Of a stretch of 64,000 nt of DNA, positions 26,545 through 35,316 are shown in pieces. Made by a program: the position numbers and the translations under genes. Positions within the stretch are counted from its first letter, which is position 1, and each line of letters opens with the position of its first letter. The DNA comes from Luteolibacter luteus. GTDB lineage: Bacteria; Verrucomicrobiota; Verrucomicrobiia; Verrucomicrobiales; Akkermansiaceae. The stretch is taken from contig NZ_CP051774.1 in NCBI RefSeq assembly GCF_012913485.1, forward strand, positions 3,596,001 through 3,660,000, written 5' to 3'. The notes under the pieces are model-generated. The model worked only from the letters and a program-made list of their open reading frames with translations, ran no database searches and was not told where the DNA came from.

Positions 26545-27450
26545 ATGACGTTCCGGTCCATGCGTCCCGGCGAGGAAAGCGCCATCGCCGCCCTGATTTA
26601 TGAGTCCACGAATTCCTGGTATCAGAAGAAGCTAGGTTACAAACTTTTCACCGGTGAACCGGAGGACTGCCGGCTTTTCCCCGACACCTACGAGGCTCTC
26701 GACACCGGCTGCTGCATCGTCGCGGAGATTGACGGAAAGATCGCCGGCTCCTGTTTCTACCATCCGCGAGACACCCATTTCGGGCTCGGGATCATGAATG
26801 TCCTCCCGGAGTTCGCCAGCCAAGGAGTGGCGAAGGGGCTTCTGGACCAGGTGATCGAGAAGGCCGGAGATCACCCGATCCGCTTGGTTTCCAGCGCCAT
26901 GAATCTGGATTCCTTCTCTCTCTACACCCGGGCAGGTTTTGTGCCGGTGGCGGTCTATCAGGACATGACCGTCTCTCAAGACAAGCCGCTTCCCCCGCCG
27001 CCGGGGATCTCCGGTTCGATCCGCCCGGCGACGATGGGAGACCTCTTTCACATGGCCGACCTCGAGTTTGAAGTCGCGGGCATCCGGCGGGGCAAGGACA
27101 TCGCCTTTTTCCTCAAGGATCCGGGCGGGCCGTGGAAAACCTACGTCCATGTTGATGCCGCCGGGAAAGTCGACGGCTGGCTGACCTCGATCGACCAGCC
27201 CGGTTGCCGGATGATCGGCCCCGGAGTGATGAGGGATGATGGTGCGGCCTTGGCTCTCCTCCACACCCAGCTTTCCCAGACTCGCGGTGGTGCGCCGGTC
27301 TTCCTGGTGCCTACCCATGAGTTCACGATGGTCTCGGAGCTCTATCACTGGGGCGCGAAAAACGTGGAGATCCACTTTGCCCAAGTGCGCGGCGTGTCTG
27401 CACCGCCCAATGGCGTGATCATTCCGAGTTTCCTGCCGGAGAGCGGCTGA
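26545..27450 (+). CDS. GNAT-family N-acetyltransferase
   Basis: A 301-residue protein. The N-terminal half is a GNAT domain: RSMRPGEESAIAALI at the start, the acetyl-CoA loop region LPEFASQGVAKGLLDQVIEKA (about 91-111) and the closing SLYTRAGFVPVAVYQDM strand. The second half (about 155-295) begins GSIRPATMGDLFHMADLEFEV, an apparent second, degenerate GNAT-like repeat. The ATG at 26545 was chosen because the longer frame runs antisense through the precursor repeats. It is divergent from the precursor gene, with 181 bases between. Substrate unknown. Confidence 0.85.
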   Translation: MTFRSMRPGEESAIAALIYESTNSWYQKKLGYKLFTGEPEDCRLFPDTYEALDTGCCIVAEIDGKIAGSCFYHPRDTHFGLGIMNVLPEFASQGVAKGLLDQVIEKAGDHPIRLVSSAMNLDSFSLYTRAGFVPVAVYQDMTVSQDKPLPPPPGISGSIRPATMGDLFHMADLEFEVAGIRRGKDIAFFLKDPGGPWKTYVHVDAAGKVDGWLTSIDQPGCRMIGPGVMRDDGAALALLHTQLSQTRGGAPVFLVPTHEFTMVSELYHWGAKNVEIHFAQVRGVSAPPNGVIIPSFLPESG

Positions 27451-27516
27451 GCGGCGCGGCAGTCGCGCAGGGCCGTTTCGCAGACAAATCAGGATCCGGA
27501 GAGGCTTATCTTGTCC

Positions 27517-27522
27517 GGAGGG
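27517..27522 (+). promoter_or_regulatory. Strong ribosome-binding site of gene A1
   Basis: GGAGGG lies four bases before the ATG at 27527. It is one of few clear Shine-Dalgarno sequences in the window and fixes the start of the first gene of the duplicated set. Confidence 0.75.
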
Positions 27523-27526
27523 TGAA

Positions 27527-29098
27527 ATGTTGTACTCCGTATCTGTGAAAATCGCCCTCTTCCTCGCTTCTCATGCGCTTTTGTTCGGTGCGGGCTGGCT
27601 TGCTTTTCATGGAACGCAGGAGGCTGCCCCTGCCTCGGATACGTCTCGAAAGAGCGGTTTTCGTAATCGGGATGCGGAGAAGGAGGAAGGCAAGCGCCTT
27701 GTGAAGGAGATGCGGGCGGCTTGGGGAACACAGGCTGAAGCGGAGAAAGCCGCAGACTACCGGGAGAAGCGAAGGCGAGAGGCCGATCAACCGCGAGAGG
27801 GGAACGCAGTCGAAGAGGAGATGGCAAAGATCCTCAAGTTAAGTGCCCAAGTGCAGCTTCCTGCCGATCCTGCGGCAGAGATGAAGCGCCTCGAAAAAGG
27901 CGATACCAGGGCTTTGGCAGCCTTTGCCCTCGCTTGGCTGCGTGCGGACTCCAAGGCGGCCCTGGCGTTTCTGGAGAGCAATCCGGAGATACACGGTCGG
28001 AGCGCGTCACGGTACTTCTTTGCCCTGTGGGTCCGCGAGTGGGGCGCTGGCGCGGTTCCCGACTTGGTGGAGGGAAATCCGAAGCTTCGGGGCGTTGTCG
28101 CAGGCTTTGTGATGCAAGAGGCAGCCGCGGAAGATCCCTCATCCCTTGGCGATCTGATGGCCCGCATGGAAGGATGGTTGGATCGATCGGAACTATTGGA
28201 GCGCGCTTTTCATAAGGAATTGCCGGAAGGGAAGCGTGCTGCCGCCTTGGACTGGATCACAGCCAATCTCAAGGGCCGCGAGGTCGGGAACTCGATCATG
28301 AAGATCGCGATCAACACTGAGGACAAGCGCGAGGGAAAGACGTTCCTGAAAGCGGCGATGGCGGGTGGTCTCGAGCCGGAAGTGATTGAGCAGTTGAAAG
28401 GCTGGGGAAACTTTCACGACATCATGCGCAGCGGGGTCGGCCCAGACTCTCCGCTCAACGAGCGAGTCGAGTTGCTGTTGGATTCCGGTATCGAAGGGAA
28501 GACGCCCGAAGAAAAGCAGGCGAGTGCGATGCAGCGCATCGCGACGGAGGATGTGGAGCGCTGGTTGATGGAGAGCTTCCTATTCCATTCCTTGAAGAGC
28601 GGGGATGTAGGAGCGGAGGAATTGTGGGGCCAGGTGGAAGCCGCGCTGCCTCAATTCTCCGATCCGGCAGGCCGCGACCTGATGCTGAAGGCCTTCATCC
28701 AAGAGAGTTCCCTCAGCGACCCCGAGGGAGCCCTTGCCCTCATGCAAAAGGAGGGCAAGGAGAGCGAGGTCGCGGAACATTTCCTCACGAGCATCGAGTC
28801 TGGTATTCACCGTAATGTGGAGGCCTCGATACGTTTGGCCGCGGTGATTCCAACCGAGGAGCTAAGGGAAAACATCTCCCTTTATGATCGGTTCTACTCG
28901 ACAGCGATCAACAACGCGGCTGCCGAATACGGCTCCTTTTGGGTCGACTGGATCCAGCGTCAACCTGCGGGACTGAACCGCGATCTGGTGATGCACTACA
29001 CTGCCAAGCGCCTCGTGAAGAAGGGTAAGGATGCGGAGGCCGCGAGCCTCCGCGAGTTGATTCAAGACCTTGGTATCAAGGAACGTCCCCTCCGGTGA
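27527..29098 (+). CDS. Repeat-family exported helical protein A1 (unknown function)
   Basis: 523 residues. The N-terminal hydrophobic anchor (IALFLASHALLFGAGWLAF) may be an uncleaved signal or a membrane anchor. A charged, probably coiled-coil stretch (residues 45-110) follows, then about 400 residues of alpha-helical, HEAT/TPR-like character. It is paralogous over its whole length to A2 at 30505: both share the SHALxxGAGWL-type anchor, a KLSxxVQLPxDP segment, and a C-terminal block FWxxWxxxQPxxLNxDLV...TAKR ending in KxRP. B1 begins seven bases downstream. No known domain; it may be a scaffold for a partner complex. Confidence 0.8.
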   Translation: MLYSVSVKIALFLASHALLFGAGWLAFHGTQEAAPASDTSRKSGFRNRDAEKEEGKRLVKEMRAAWGTQAEAEKAADYREKRRREADQPREGNAVEEEMAKILKLSAQVQLPADPAAEMKRLEKGDTRALAAFALAWLRADSKAALAFLESNPEIHGRSASRYFFALWVREWGAGAVPDLVEGNPKLRGVVAGFVMQEAAAEDPSSLGDLMARMEGWLDRSELLERAFHKELPEGKRAAALDWITANLKGREVGNSIMKIAINTEDKREGKTFLKAAMAGGLEPEVIEQLKGWGNFHDIMRSGVGPDSPLNERVELLLDSGIEGKTPEEKQASAMQRIATEDVERWLMESFLFHSLKSGDVGAEELWGQVEAALPQFSDPAGRDLMLKAFIQESSLSDPEGALALMQKEGKESEVAEHFLTSIESGIHRNVEASIRLAAVIPTEELRENISLYDRFYSTAINNAAAEYGSFWVDWIQRQPAGLNRDLVMHYTAKRLVKKGKDAEAASLRELIQDLGIKERPLR

Positions 29099-29105
29099 TC
29101 TTTTT

Positions 29106-30422
29106 ATGAAAGCGATCCAACGGAATGCCCTTCTCACCGTTTCTCACTTGGCTGTGCTGGCGGCCGGCTATGCTTTTCATCGTGGAGCGGGGGCGAACTC
29201 TCCCGAGATGATCGCGGTGTCCGCCCTGCCACCCCCTGTCGAGATGCCGAAGCCGGGGCCGGTGAGGCCCCTATCAGGGTATCTTTCTCCGGGAGAGGGG
29301 CCTTGGTCGGCGGGTGATCTTCGAAGAGCTTGGCATGCACTCAAGGGCTCGGCACTTCCTCCGGATGAGCTCGCGATCCTCCGCGACAAGCTGCGCCGGG
29401 AGTGGCTTGTGAAGGATCTCCGCGCTGCGCTCATGGTATGGTCGGATGAGGAGACTCTCGATGCCTCTGATGTAGGGACCAAGATTCAAGGTCATCTAAA
29501 AGGACACGAAGAGGAAATGCTGGATTGGATTTTGGCCGGGGACTTCGGCTTGGATGGTCGTGCCGTTCTCGATTGCTGGGCCGCCAGGGTGGGGGAGAAG
29601 GATCGCGGATTGGTCCTTCGCTCGCTCGGAAAAATTCCCGTCGAGTTCCGGGAACAGGTGATACAGTCCACCTTTCGCTGGAGCATGACGGTGGAGGAGA
29701 TCGATGCCTGCGTGGAGGAGTTGGCCAAGCTTACGGACGATGGGGTAAAGACGGCGTGTTGGAACGCGATGCTTCGAGGCATCGCGTTCAATGCGATTAA
29801 CAATGGCGGGCCGGATCGCATCCACGAGTTGATTGCGCGACAAGAGATCCCCGGGCAAGCCCGGCAGGCGGGGTTGGGTTTGCTCGCGGAACGGATCGCC
29901 CGGTCCTCTCAGCCTGCGAAGGCGATGGAGGACTTTCACAAGCTTTCGGATGACGATCAACTGGTCATCGCCCCACAACTGCTAGCGGAAGCGAAAGGCA
30001 ATGCCTTGGCCTCCGGATCTGCTGTTCCGAATGTCTTGGAGATGCTCTGCGAATTGGAGAACTGGGAGCTTCTTGCCGAAGAAGGCCCCGCGGCCATCGA
30101 CACGTTTCTGGAGAGACGCAAACAAAGCGGTGGGGAACTGAGCCGCTGGGCGCTCAAGCTTCCCGCGCGGGAGGAGACCGCCGAGATCTTTCGTCGTGCG
30201 GTGTCCGAACGCTTCCGGGAAGATCTCGAGGAGGGTGCCACATGGGTCGCGTCTCTGCCGGAGGGTTGGCACCGCGAGCAGGCCTTCGCCCAACTGGCCA
30301 TTAGTGCCGACCGGGATCACAGGAATGCTGCGATGCGCGACCAAGCACTGGCGGGAATTGCGGATCCGGCGCTTCAGCAGGAGATGCGGGAATGGCGGGC
30401 TGCTAAGGCGGTGGCGAAGTAG
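29106..30422 (+). CDS. Repeat-family exported helical protein B1 (unknown function)
   Basis: 438 residues from ATG 29106; the longer frame starts inside A1. The N-terminal anchor is LLTVSHLAVLAAGYAFH. A conserved block follows: GPWSAGDLRRAWHALKGS, LPPDELAILRDKLRREW and LVKDLRAAL; then MLDWILAGDFGLDGRAVL; and a C-terminal LPEGWHREQAFAQLA and MRDQALAGI. It is paralogous to B2 at 32058 from end to end. Helical throughout and glutamate/leucine/arginine-rich. No catalytic motif is visible. Confidence 0.8.
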   Translation: MKAIQRNALLTVSHLAVLAAGYAFHRGAGANSPEMIAVSALPPPVEMPKPGPVRPLSGYLSPGEGPWSAGDLRRAWHALKGSALPPDELAILRDKLRREWLVKDLRAALMVWSDEETLDASDVGTKIQGHLKGHEEEMLDWILAGDFGLDGRAVLDCWAARVGEKDRGLVLRSLGKIPVEFREQVIQSTFRWSMTVEEIDACVEELAKLTDDGVKTACWNAMLRGIAFNAINNGGPDRIHELIARQEIPGQARQAGLGLLAERIARSSQPAKAMEDFHKLSDDDQLVIAPQLLAEAKGNALASGSAVPNVLEMLCELENWELLAEEGPAAIDTFLERRKQSGGELSRWALKLPAREETAEIFRRAVSERFREDLEEGATWVASLPEGWHREQAFAQLAISADRDHRNAAMRDQALAGIADPALQQEMREWRAAKAVAK

Positions 30423-30504
30423 GCAGACACGTATGAGCGGTCGAATAATCGGAGACGGTCTTTCGTCTTGTTGTCGTCACAGGCATGTGTAGTCGGTTTG
30501 ACTC

Positions 30505-32061
30505 ATGAACAAGGCCGTCCTGTTAGCCACCCACGCCCTTGCGCTTGGCGCAGGTTGGCTTGTGTTGTGGGACGGCGGCTTGTCGCCCGGCATTGGTCAC
30601 GCGGATGGCGGCGTCACCACGAAAGTGGAGCGCGATCGCAAGGCCGATCTGGAGGAAGGCAAACTCCTGCTCCGGGAGATGAGGATCGGATGGGAGACGC
30701 AGAAGAAATATGAAGCGGAGCCCCAAGATCCTGCCGAGCGTGATTTCGGCGAAGTCCGGCGGGAGGATGCGGAGAGGCGTGCGAAGAAGCTGGAGGAGAT
30801 CCGCAAGCTTAGTCTCAGCATCGTTCTTCCGAACGATCCTGTAGAGGGCCTGAAGACCATCGGCGGAGATGAGATCGAACTCGGTGCCTATTTCGCGGCG
30901 TGGCTGCGGGTGGATCCGGAGACGGCAATGAGCATGATCTCCTCCGACGAACGCTACTACAACTACGAGGTTCCCGGGCTGGCTTTGGAAATCTGGGTCG
31001 GAGAGAAAGGGCCTCTTGAGGTCGGCGCGCTCATGAAGGACTTCCCGAAGCTGCAGTCCCCGGTTGCGGGGGCGGCAATGAGGATTGCCGGACGCGAGAA
31101 CCTCGAGTCCTTGAACGATCTGCTCGAGAGCCTGAAAGGCGTGACTTCCCGCGATTTCCTCATCGGCGAGGCCTTTCGCGGGCTGCCTGAGGAAAAGCGG
31201 CAGGCGGCCGTCGCGTTCGCTCAGGGCCAGCTTCCTTCGAACGAAGCGGCGGATGCCATTATCAACATGGCTACCGGGATTTTCGATGCGAAGGAAGCGC
31301 GTGAGTTTTTGAAGGAAGTCATTGCCGGGGATCTTGATCCCGAGGTGCGGCGTCAGATGGAACGCTTTGGGAATTTCCGCGAGATCCTAGGTGGCGGCGT
31401 GGATCGCGATTCTCCCATGGCAGATCGCATCGAGGCGGCCATGATCGGTGATCAACAAGGAGGGCCGGACGAGCAGAAGCGGGCGCGTGCCCTCGAAAAA
31501 ATCATGTCTGAGGACGTGGGCGTCTGGATGAAGGCCTCCTCCCTCCAGCAAGGGCTGCTTTCCGGAGAGAAGGATCTGGTCGGTCTGTGGTCCCAGACTA
31601 AGGTTCAGTTCCCCCAATATCAGGAAGGTGAGGACCGCCAGAAGCTGCTGGCCGCTGTCTTGGGAAGTGCCGGGGTACTTGATCCGAAAGGAGCCATGGA
31701 GGTGCTCAAGAAAGAGGCCGTGAAAGGGACCATTGCCGATCAAGTGGCGAAGATCGTCTGGACGAAGATTTATCCGGACGTCCAAGCCAGCATCGAGCTT
31801 GCAGGCCTGATTCCCGAGGACGAACTGCGTCCCCACATCGAGCGCTATGACAGCATGTATGAGGCCCAACTTCCGCAGAAGATCGAGCATTACGGCGATT
31901 TCTGGAAGGAGTGGCTTAAAAGCCAGCCCCAAAGCCTGAACCTGGATCTTGTGCTCTATCAGACCGCGAAGCGTTTCGCCGCGGATGGGAATCAGGAAGG
32001 TGCCAGGGAAATGCAGGCGTTGATTCGTGATCCCGAAGTGAAAGCCCGCCCCGTGCCATGA
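30505..32061 (+). CDS. Repeat-family exported helical protein A2 (paralogue of A1)
   Basis: 518 residues. Its N-terminal anchor VLLATHALALGAGWLVL and the whole layout match A1, with identity obvious in the anchor, the KLSLSIVLPNDP segment, a DPEVRRQMERFGNFREILGGG-like middle, and the C-terminal FWKEWLKSQPQSLNLDLVLYQTAKRF. It overlaps B2 by four bases (ATGA), so the A-B pair is translationally coupled here, whereas the A1-B1 pair has a seven-base gap. Function unknown. Confidence 0.8.
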   Translation: MNKAVLLATHALALGAGWLVLWDGGLSPGIGHADGGVTTKVERDRKADLEEGKLLLREMRIGWETQKKYEAEPQDPAERDFGEVRREDAERRAKKLEEIRKLSLSIVLPNDPVEGLKTIGGDEIELGAYFAAWLRVDPETAMSMISSDERYYNYEVPGLALEIWVGEKGPLEVGALMKDFPKLQSPVAGAAMRIAGRENLESLNDLLESLKGVTSRDFLIGEAFRGLPEEKRQAAVAFAQGQLPSNEAADAIINMATGIFDAKEAREFLKEVIAGDLDPEVRRQMERFGNFREILGGGVDRDSPMADRIEAAMIGDQQGGPDEQKRARALEKIMSEDVGVWMKASSLQQGLLSGEKDLVGLWSQTKVQFPQYQEGEDRQKLLAAVLGSAGVLDPKGAMEVLKKEAVKGTIADQVAKIVWTKIYPDVQASIELAGLIPEDELRPHIERYDSMYEAQLPQKIEHYGDFWKEWLKSQPQSLNLDLVLYQTAKRFAADGNQEGAREMQALIRDPEVKARPVP

Positions 32062-33335
32062 AGCGGATCGTCCTTCTCACCCTTTCCCATCTCGCCCTCG
32101 TCGGAGCGGGTTACGGACTCCATTGGTTGTCGAATGAGCCGCCGCGGGAAGCAGCTACGGAATCGAAGCAGGATGGAAAGGTTAGGCCTCCGGTGCTCGC
32201 TCCGTTGCCTCCGGACATGAAGCAGGGAGACTCACCGTGGTCCGCTGCCGATTTCAGGAAGGCATGGCGGGCATTGGGCACGCTGAGGATTTCTCCGGGT
32301 GAGTTGAAGATCCTGCGAGCGGAATTGCTGAAGGAATGGTCGGTCAAGGACCTGCGGTCCGCACTCATCGCAGTGACGAACGACAAGGCCTATACCTCAG
32401 AAGACCTCAATGCCTTCAGTTGGATGCATTCGATCGACCGGAGCGAGGAGCTTTTCGATTGGATCATGGCCGGTGACTTCGGGCTGGCGGGCAGGGACGT
32501 TTTGCGTTTCTGGGGATTCTGGGGCACGGCCAAAAATCCGGAGTTGCCTCTCCAGTTGATTGGCAGGGTTCCACCGGCGTTTGAACGGACTTTCTTCGAG
32601 CAGGTATTTGGCAAAGCCGGTCCGACCCAGATCGACATGATTGCAAAGCTGCCGGATGAGCGGCTCAAGACGCTCGCATGGAAATCCCTTCTGGAAGGAG
32701 CGATCGAGAGCGCCTGGCAGAAGATGGGGCCGGATCAGACGCATGAGCTTCTTGCCATGGAGGGTATCCCGAAGGAAGCGCGCGAGAGCGCTCTGCGGAA
32801 GTATGCGGACACCCTGATGAGCACGGCGAGCTTGGGGCAGTCTGCGGACAACTTCCGGCGTCTCTCGGCGGAGGACCAGCAGTTCCTCGGCCCCCGGCTC
32901 CTTGCCGAAGCGGAGCGCCGCTCCTTCAACTCGGAGATGGTGAGCGCGACCCTATCCATGTTGATGGAAAGCGGCCAATGGGATCTCCTTTCGGACAAGG
33001 GGCCTGCGGTCGTGGACAAGGTGTTCGACTACGACGGTGCCGACCTCCAGGCCATGGCCCGGTGGGCTCAAGATATTCCCGCGCGCGATGAGGCAAGGGA
33101 TCTCTATCGCCACGCCGTGGCGGGCCGCTTCCGGAAGGATCTCGATGGTAGCCGGGATTGGGCGCTCTCCCTGCCGGAAGGCTGGCATCGTAATCAAGCG
33201 CTCGCCCAACTTGCGATGACTGCCGACTCTCGAAAAAACGCCGCGGTGCGGGATCAGGCGCTCGAGGGTATTTCGGATCCCGCCATTCTTGAAGAGATGC
33301 GGGAATGGCGGCAGAAGGATGCGGCCGCGAAATAG
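32058..33335 (+). CDS. Repeat-family exported helical protein B2 (paralogue of B1)
   Basis: 425 residues. Anchor IVLLTLSHLALVGAGYGLHW, then SPWSAADFRKAWRALG, LLKEWSVKDLRSALIA, LFDWIMAGDFGLAGRDVL, and the C-terminal SLPEGWHRNQALAQLAM and AVRDQALEGISDPAILEEM blocks shared with B1. It ends 12 bases before the convergent membrane gene. Coupled to A2 through an ATGA overlap. Like the other three it has no annotated domain; the paired duplication suggests A and B work as partners. Confidence 0.8.
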   Translation: MKRIVLLTLSHLALVGAGYGLHWLSNEPPREAATESKQDGKVRPPVLAPLPPDMKQGDSPWSAADFRKAWRALGTLRISPGELKILRAELLKEWSVKDLRSALIAVTNDKAYTSEDLNAFSWMHSIDRSEELFDWIMAGDFGLAGRDVLRFWGFWGTAKNPELPLQLIGRVPPAFERTFFEQVFGKAGPTQIDMIAKLPDERLKTLAWKSLLEGAIESAWQKMGPDQTHELLAMEGIPKEARESALRKYADTLMSTASLGQSADNFRRLSAEDQQFLGPRLLAEAERRSFNSEMVSATLSMLMESGQWDLLSDKGPAVVDKVFDYDGADLQAMARWAQDIPARDEARDLYRHAVAGRFRKDLDGSRDWALSLPEGWHRNQALAQLAMTADSRKNAAVRDQALEGISDPAILEEMREWRQKDAAAK

Positions 33336-33347
33336 CGGGCGTCTCGC

Positions 33348-33878
33348 TCAGGTCGCGGCTGCTTGTTTGCCCCCACGGCTTCCCGCAAGCCTGTGTCCGA
33401 ACCTGGTGGAGGTGATCGCCATCATCAGACCGGCGATGCAGGGAATGAGCTGGGCGCTGAGCTCGTACATGGTGTTCGGGTTTCCCGCGCCGATGCTCTC
33501 GGGGCCCTTTATCGCGAGGTAGTGAAGCCAGTTGACCGAGGAAGCGAGGTAACTGAGGAAGAAGTAGAGGCCGAGAACGAGGAGTCCGAAGGCGAAAAGA
33601 TCACCCCGCGAAATCTGCAAGAACGGAACCGCGGGATCGCCCTGGCCGGCGACCTTGGTGGCGATCGCACCCGCGAAAATCCACGAGAGGAAGGCGAGGA
33701 ATCCGTAGAGGACCGGCGTCATGAGATTGGCCACGACGGGGAGCCAGCCGCTAAGGGTCCCGCTCATGATGGCGGTGGGGATAAGGAGAACTCCTTGGAC
33801 CGTCCAATAGATGGAGAAGAGCCGGAGCAGGATCGCGACGACGGTGGAACTGCGCAGGGGCGCGGGTGCCTCATTCAT
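33348..33878 (-). CDS. Four-helix membrane protein, unknown function
   Basis: A 176-residue protein with four hydrophobic helices (about residues 12-38, 48-72, 92-115 and 140-160) and a short acidic/neutral N-terminus. ATG 33878 (MNEAPAPLRSS) is used instead of an upstream TTG. It lies 12 bases beyond and converges on the B2 gene. Glycine and alanine are abundant in the helices. No conserved motif recognised. Confidence 0.7.
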   Translation of the reverse strand: MNEAPAPLRSSTVVAILLRLFSIYWTVQGVLLIPTAIMSGTLSGWLPVVANLMTPVLYGFLAFLSWIFAGAIATKVAGQGDPAVPFLQISRGDLFAFGLLVLGLYFFLSYLASSVNWLHYLAIKGPESIGAGNPNTMYELSAQLIPCIAGLMMAITSTRFGHRLAGSRGGKQAAAT

Positions 33879-33942
33879 ACCCGGCAATCCATCAGACAGG
33901 ACTCGAGCCTACAAGACGCCGGGCCCATTCCGGCCTCCGTCT

Positions 33943-34051
33943 TTAGAGTTTCTCCAAGGCGGACTTCACCGCCTTCTTATTGCTGCGCACCGCGCGGACG
34001 CGCTAGGGGAAGTCGCGGCAAGGGACACGAGCACGACGAGGAGCGGCTTCA
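33943..34051 (-). pseudogene. Broken small secreted-protein gene
   Basis: From ATG 34051 the frame reads MKPLLVVLVSLAATSPSASA, signal-like, then runs out of sense and stops after 28 codons. A second frame picks up RAVRSNKKAVKSALEKL and stops at 33943-33945, as though one or two bases were lost in between. The parts look like the start and end of one short exported protein. The evidence is the complementary codon sense only. Confidence 0.3.
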
Positions 34052-34063
34052 TGGCAGGATTTT

Positions 34064-34114
34064 AGTTCTCCTGTTAGATGCCAGATCCCGTGCTTCAATT
34101 CAGGCAGGAGAACT
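34064..34114. repeat. Perfect 10-bp inverted repeat at the end of pfkA
   Basis: AGTTCTCCTG (34064-34073) and its exact complement CAGGAGAACT (34105-34114) are separated by 31 bases; the pfkA stop codon lies inside the right arm. It is followed on the minus strand by AAAATCC rather than T's, so it is not a standard terminator. Confidence 0.5.
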
Positions 34115-35084
34115 AGCCCCCGCACAGAGGTGCCACCAGGCGCATGATCGAGGCATCGATCTTGTACTTGGAGTCCACTACCGTATGAATCGGCAGGTGA
34201 CCGAAGGTGCCGTCGCGATACACCATGATCGCATTGGTTTCGCCGGCGATCAGAGAGTCGACCGCTGCCACCGCGAATTTGTAGGCCATGATGCGGTCGT
34301 GGACTGTCGGCGAGCCGCCGCGCTGGACGTGGCCCAGCACCGTGAGACGGGCTTCCATGCCGATGGAATCATTGATGTAGCGGGTCGTGTAGTCCGCCAT
34401 CTTGGTGCCTTCCGCCACAATTGCGATGATATGGTCACGCCCCTCGTGCTTGATCTCGTGCTTCAGCTTGGCACCGATTTTTTCGAGATCGTAGGGGATC
34501 TCGGTGGTGAGACAGAGCTCAGCCCCGCAAGCCAGCGCGCTGACCATGGCCAAGTAGCCGCAGTGACGGCCCATCACCTCAATCACGAAGGCCCGGGAGA
34601 ACGAGGTTGCCGTATCGCGGATCGAGTCGACCGACTGACGGATCATATTCAACGCGGTGTCCACGCCGAGGCAGTAGTCGGTTCCGGCGATGTCGTTGTC
34701 GATCGTGGCCGGGATGCCGGCGAAGGGGACTCCGAAATCCGAGTAAAATTGGTTCAGTGCGCGGAAGGATCCGTCACCGCCGATCACGACAAGCTTCGTG
34801 ATCCCGCGCTTCTTGAGATTCTCGTAAGCTTGGCGGCGGAAATCGATTTCAAAGAAACGCTTGGAGCGGGAAGAGCGGAGGAAGGTGCCACCGCGGTGGA
34901 GGATGCCGGAGATCAGGTCACGGTTTGATTCGACGATCTTGTCGTCGATCAGCCCGCGGAGGCCGTCATAGACCAGCCACGGTTTGAAACCTTTGGCCGC
35001 AGCGTAATCTGCGGCACATTTCACAGCGGGGTTCATGCCGGCCGCGTCGCCGCCGGAGGTAAGAATTGCGATGCCTTCGCTCAT
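34113..35084 (-). CDS. pfkA: ATP-dependent 6-phosphofructokinase
   Basis: Phosphorylates fructose 6-phosphate in glycolysis. Motifs: TSGGDAAGMN (about residue 9), GGDGSF (ATP-type, not the GGDD of PPi enzymes), PATIDNDI with the catalytic aspartate, VIEVMGRHCGYLA, and GHVQRGGSPT. 323 residues from ATG 35084; the longer in-frame extension of 36 residues is cysteine/arginine-rich and unlikely. The last residues are VAPLCGG. The upstream region, shared with a divergent DUF1328 gene, carries a CRP-like palindrome. The sequence marks it as a PfkA-family enzyme; allosteric control cannot be judged. Confidence 0.94.
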   Translation of the reverse strand: MSEGIAILTSGGDAAGMNPAVKCAADYAAAKGFKPWLVYDGLRGLIDDKIVESNRDLISGILHRGGTFLRSSRSKRFFEIDFRRQAYENLKKRGITKLVVIGGDGSFRALNQFYSDFGVPFAGIPATIDNDIAGTDYCLGVDTALNMIRQSVDSIRDTATSFSRAFVIEVMGRHCGYLAMVSALACGAELCLTTEIPYDLEKIGAKLKHEIKHEGRDHIIAIVAEGTKMADYTTRYINDSIGMEARLTVLGHVQRGGSPTVHDRIMAYKFAVAAVDSLIAGETNAIMVYRDGTFGHLPIHTVVDSKYKIDASIMRLVAPLCGG

Positions 35085-35213
35085 GGATGCCGGGCGGAGG
35101 GAACGGAACCGCCCGCGACGTGGCAAGCACGGGATGTGCCGGGGAATCGTGCAGGATGCATTGGGGAGGGGGCCACCGAGCGCAGGATGCACCCGAAAAA
35201 ACGCAAAGAAAGG

Positions 35214-35242
35214 TTAAAGTTGTGATGTGAATCACTTACTAT
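35214..35242 (+). promoter_or_regulatory. CRP/FNR-like palindrome inside a candidate promoter
   Basis: TGTGATGTGAATCACT (35221-35236) fits TGTGA-N6-TCACA with one mismatch. It sits exactly in the 17-base spacer between TTAAAG (35214-35219) and TACTAT (35237-35242), a possible sigma-70 promoter for the DUF1328 gene 75 bases downstream. It is also 137 bases upstream of pfkA on the other strand, so it could affect both. Confidence 0.5.
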
Positions 35243-35316
35243 GAGCAACATGCGCTACTTTTGAAACGTGGCCGGATTCGTGCGAGATCCCTCCTGAACT
35301 CAACGAAAGGGAATTC

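Larger units (their letters stand above)
27527..33335 (+). repeat. Tandem duplication of a two-gene A-B unit
   Basis: Gene order A1-B1-A2-B2, all on one strand. A1/A2 and B1/B2 are full-length paralogues of near-equal size (523/518 and 438/425 residues). The protein blocks are clearly alike, but the DNA has diverged, so the duplication is old. Units start at 27527 and 30505 (about 2.9 and 2.8 kb). Confidence 0.85.

Noticed and set aside
25828-27450. A 540-residue open frame on the plus strand running through the repeat region into the GNAT gene
   Set aside because: Its N-terminal half (Ser/Leu/Pro-only) is the antisense of the K/D/E repeats. The GNAT domain begins at 26545, and the precursor on the other strand has a signal peptide.
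35085-35316. tRNA or small RNA gene between pfkA and DUF1328
   Set aside because: No acceptor-stem pairing or TPsiC-type GTTCGA core was seen; the gap holds a promoter and a palindrome.
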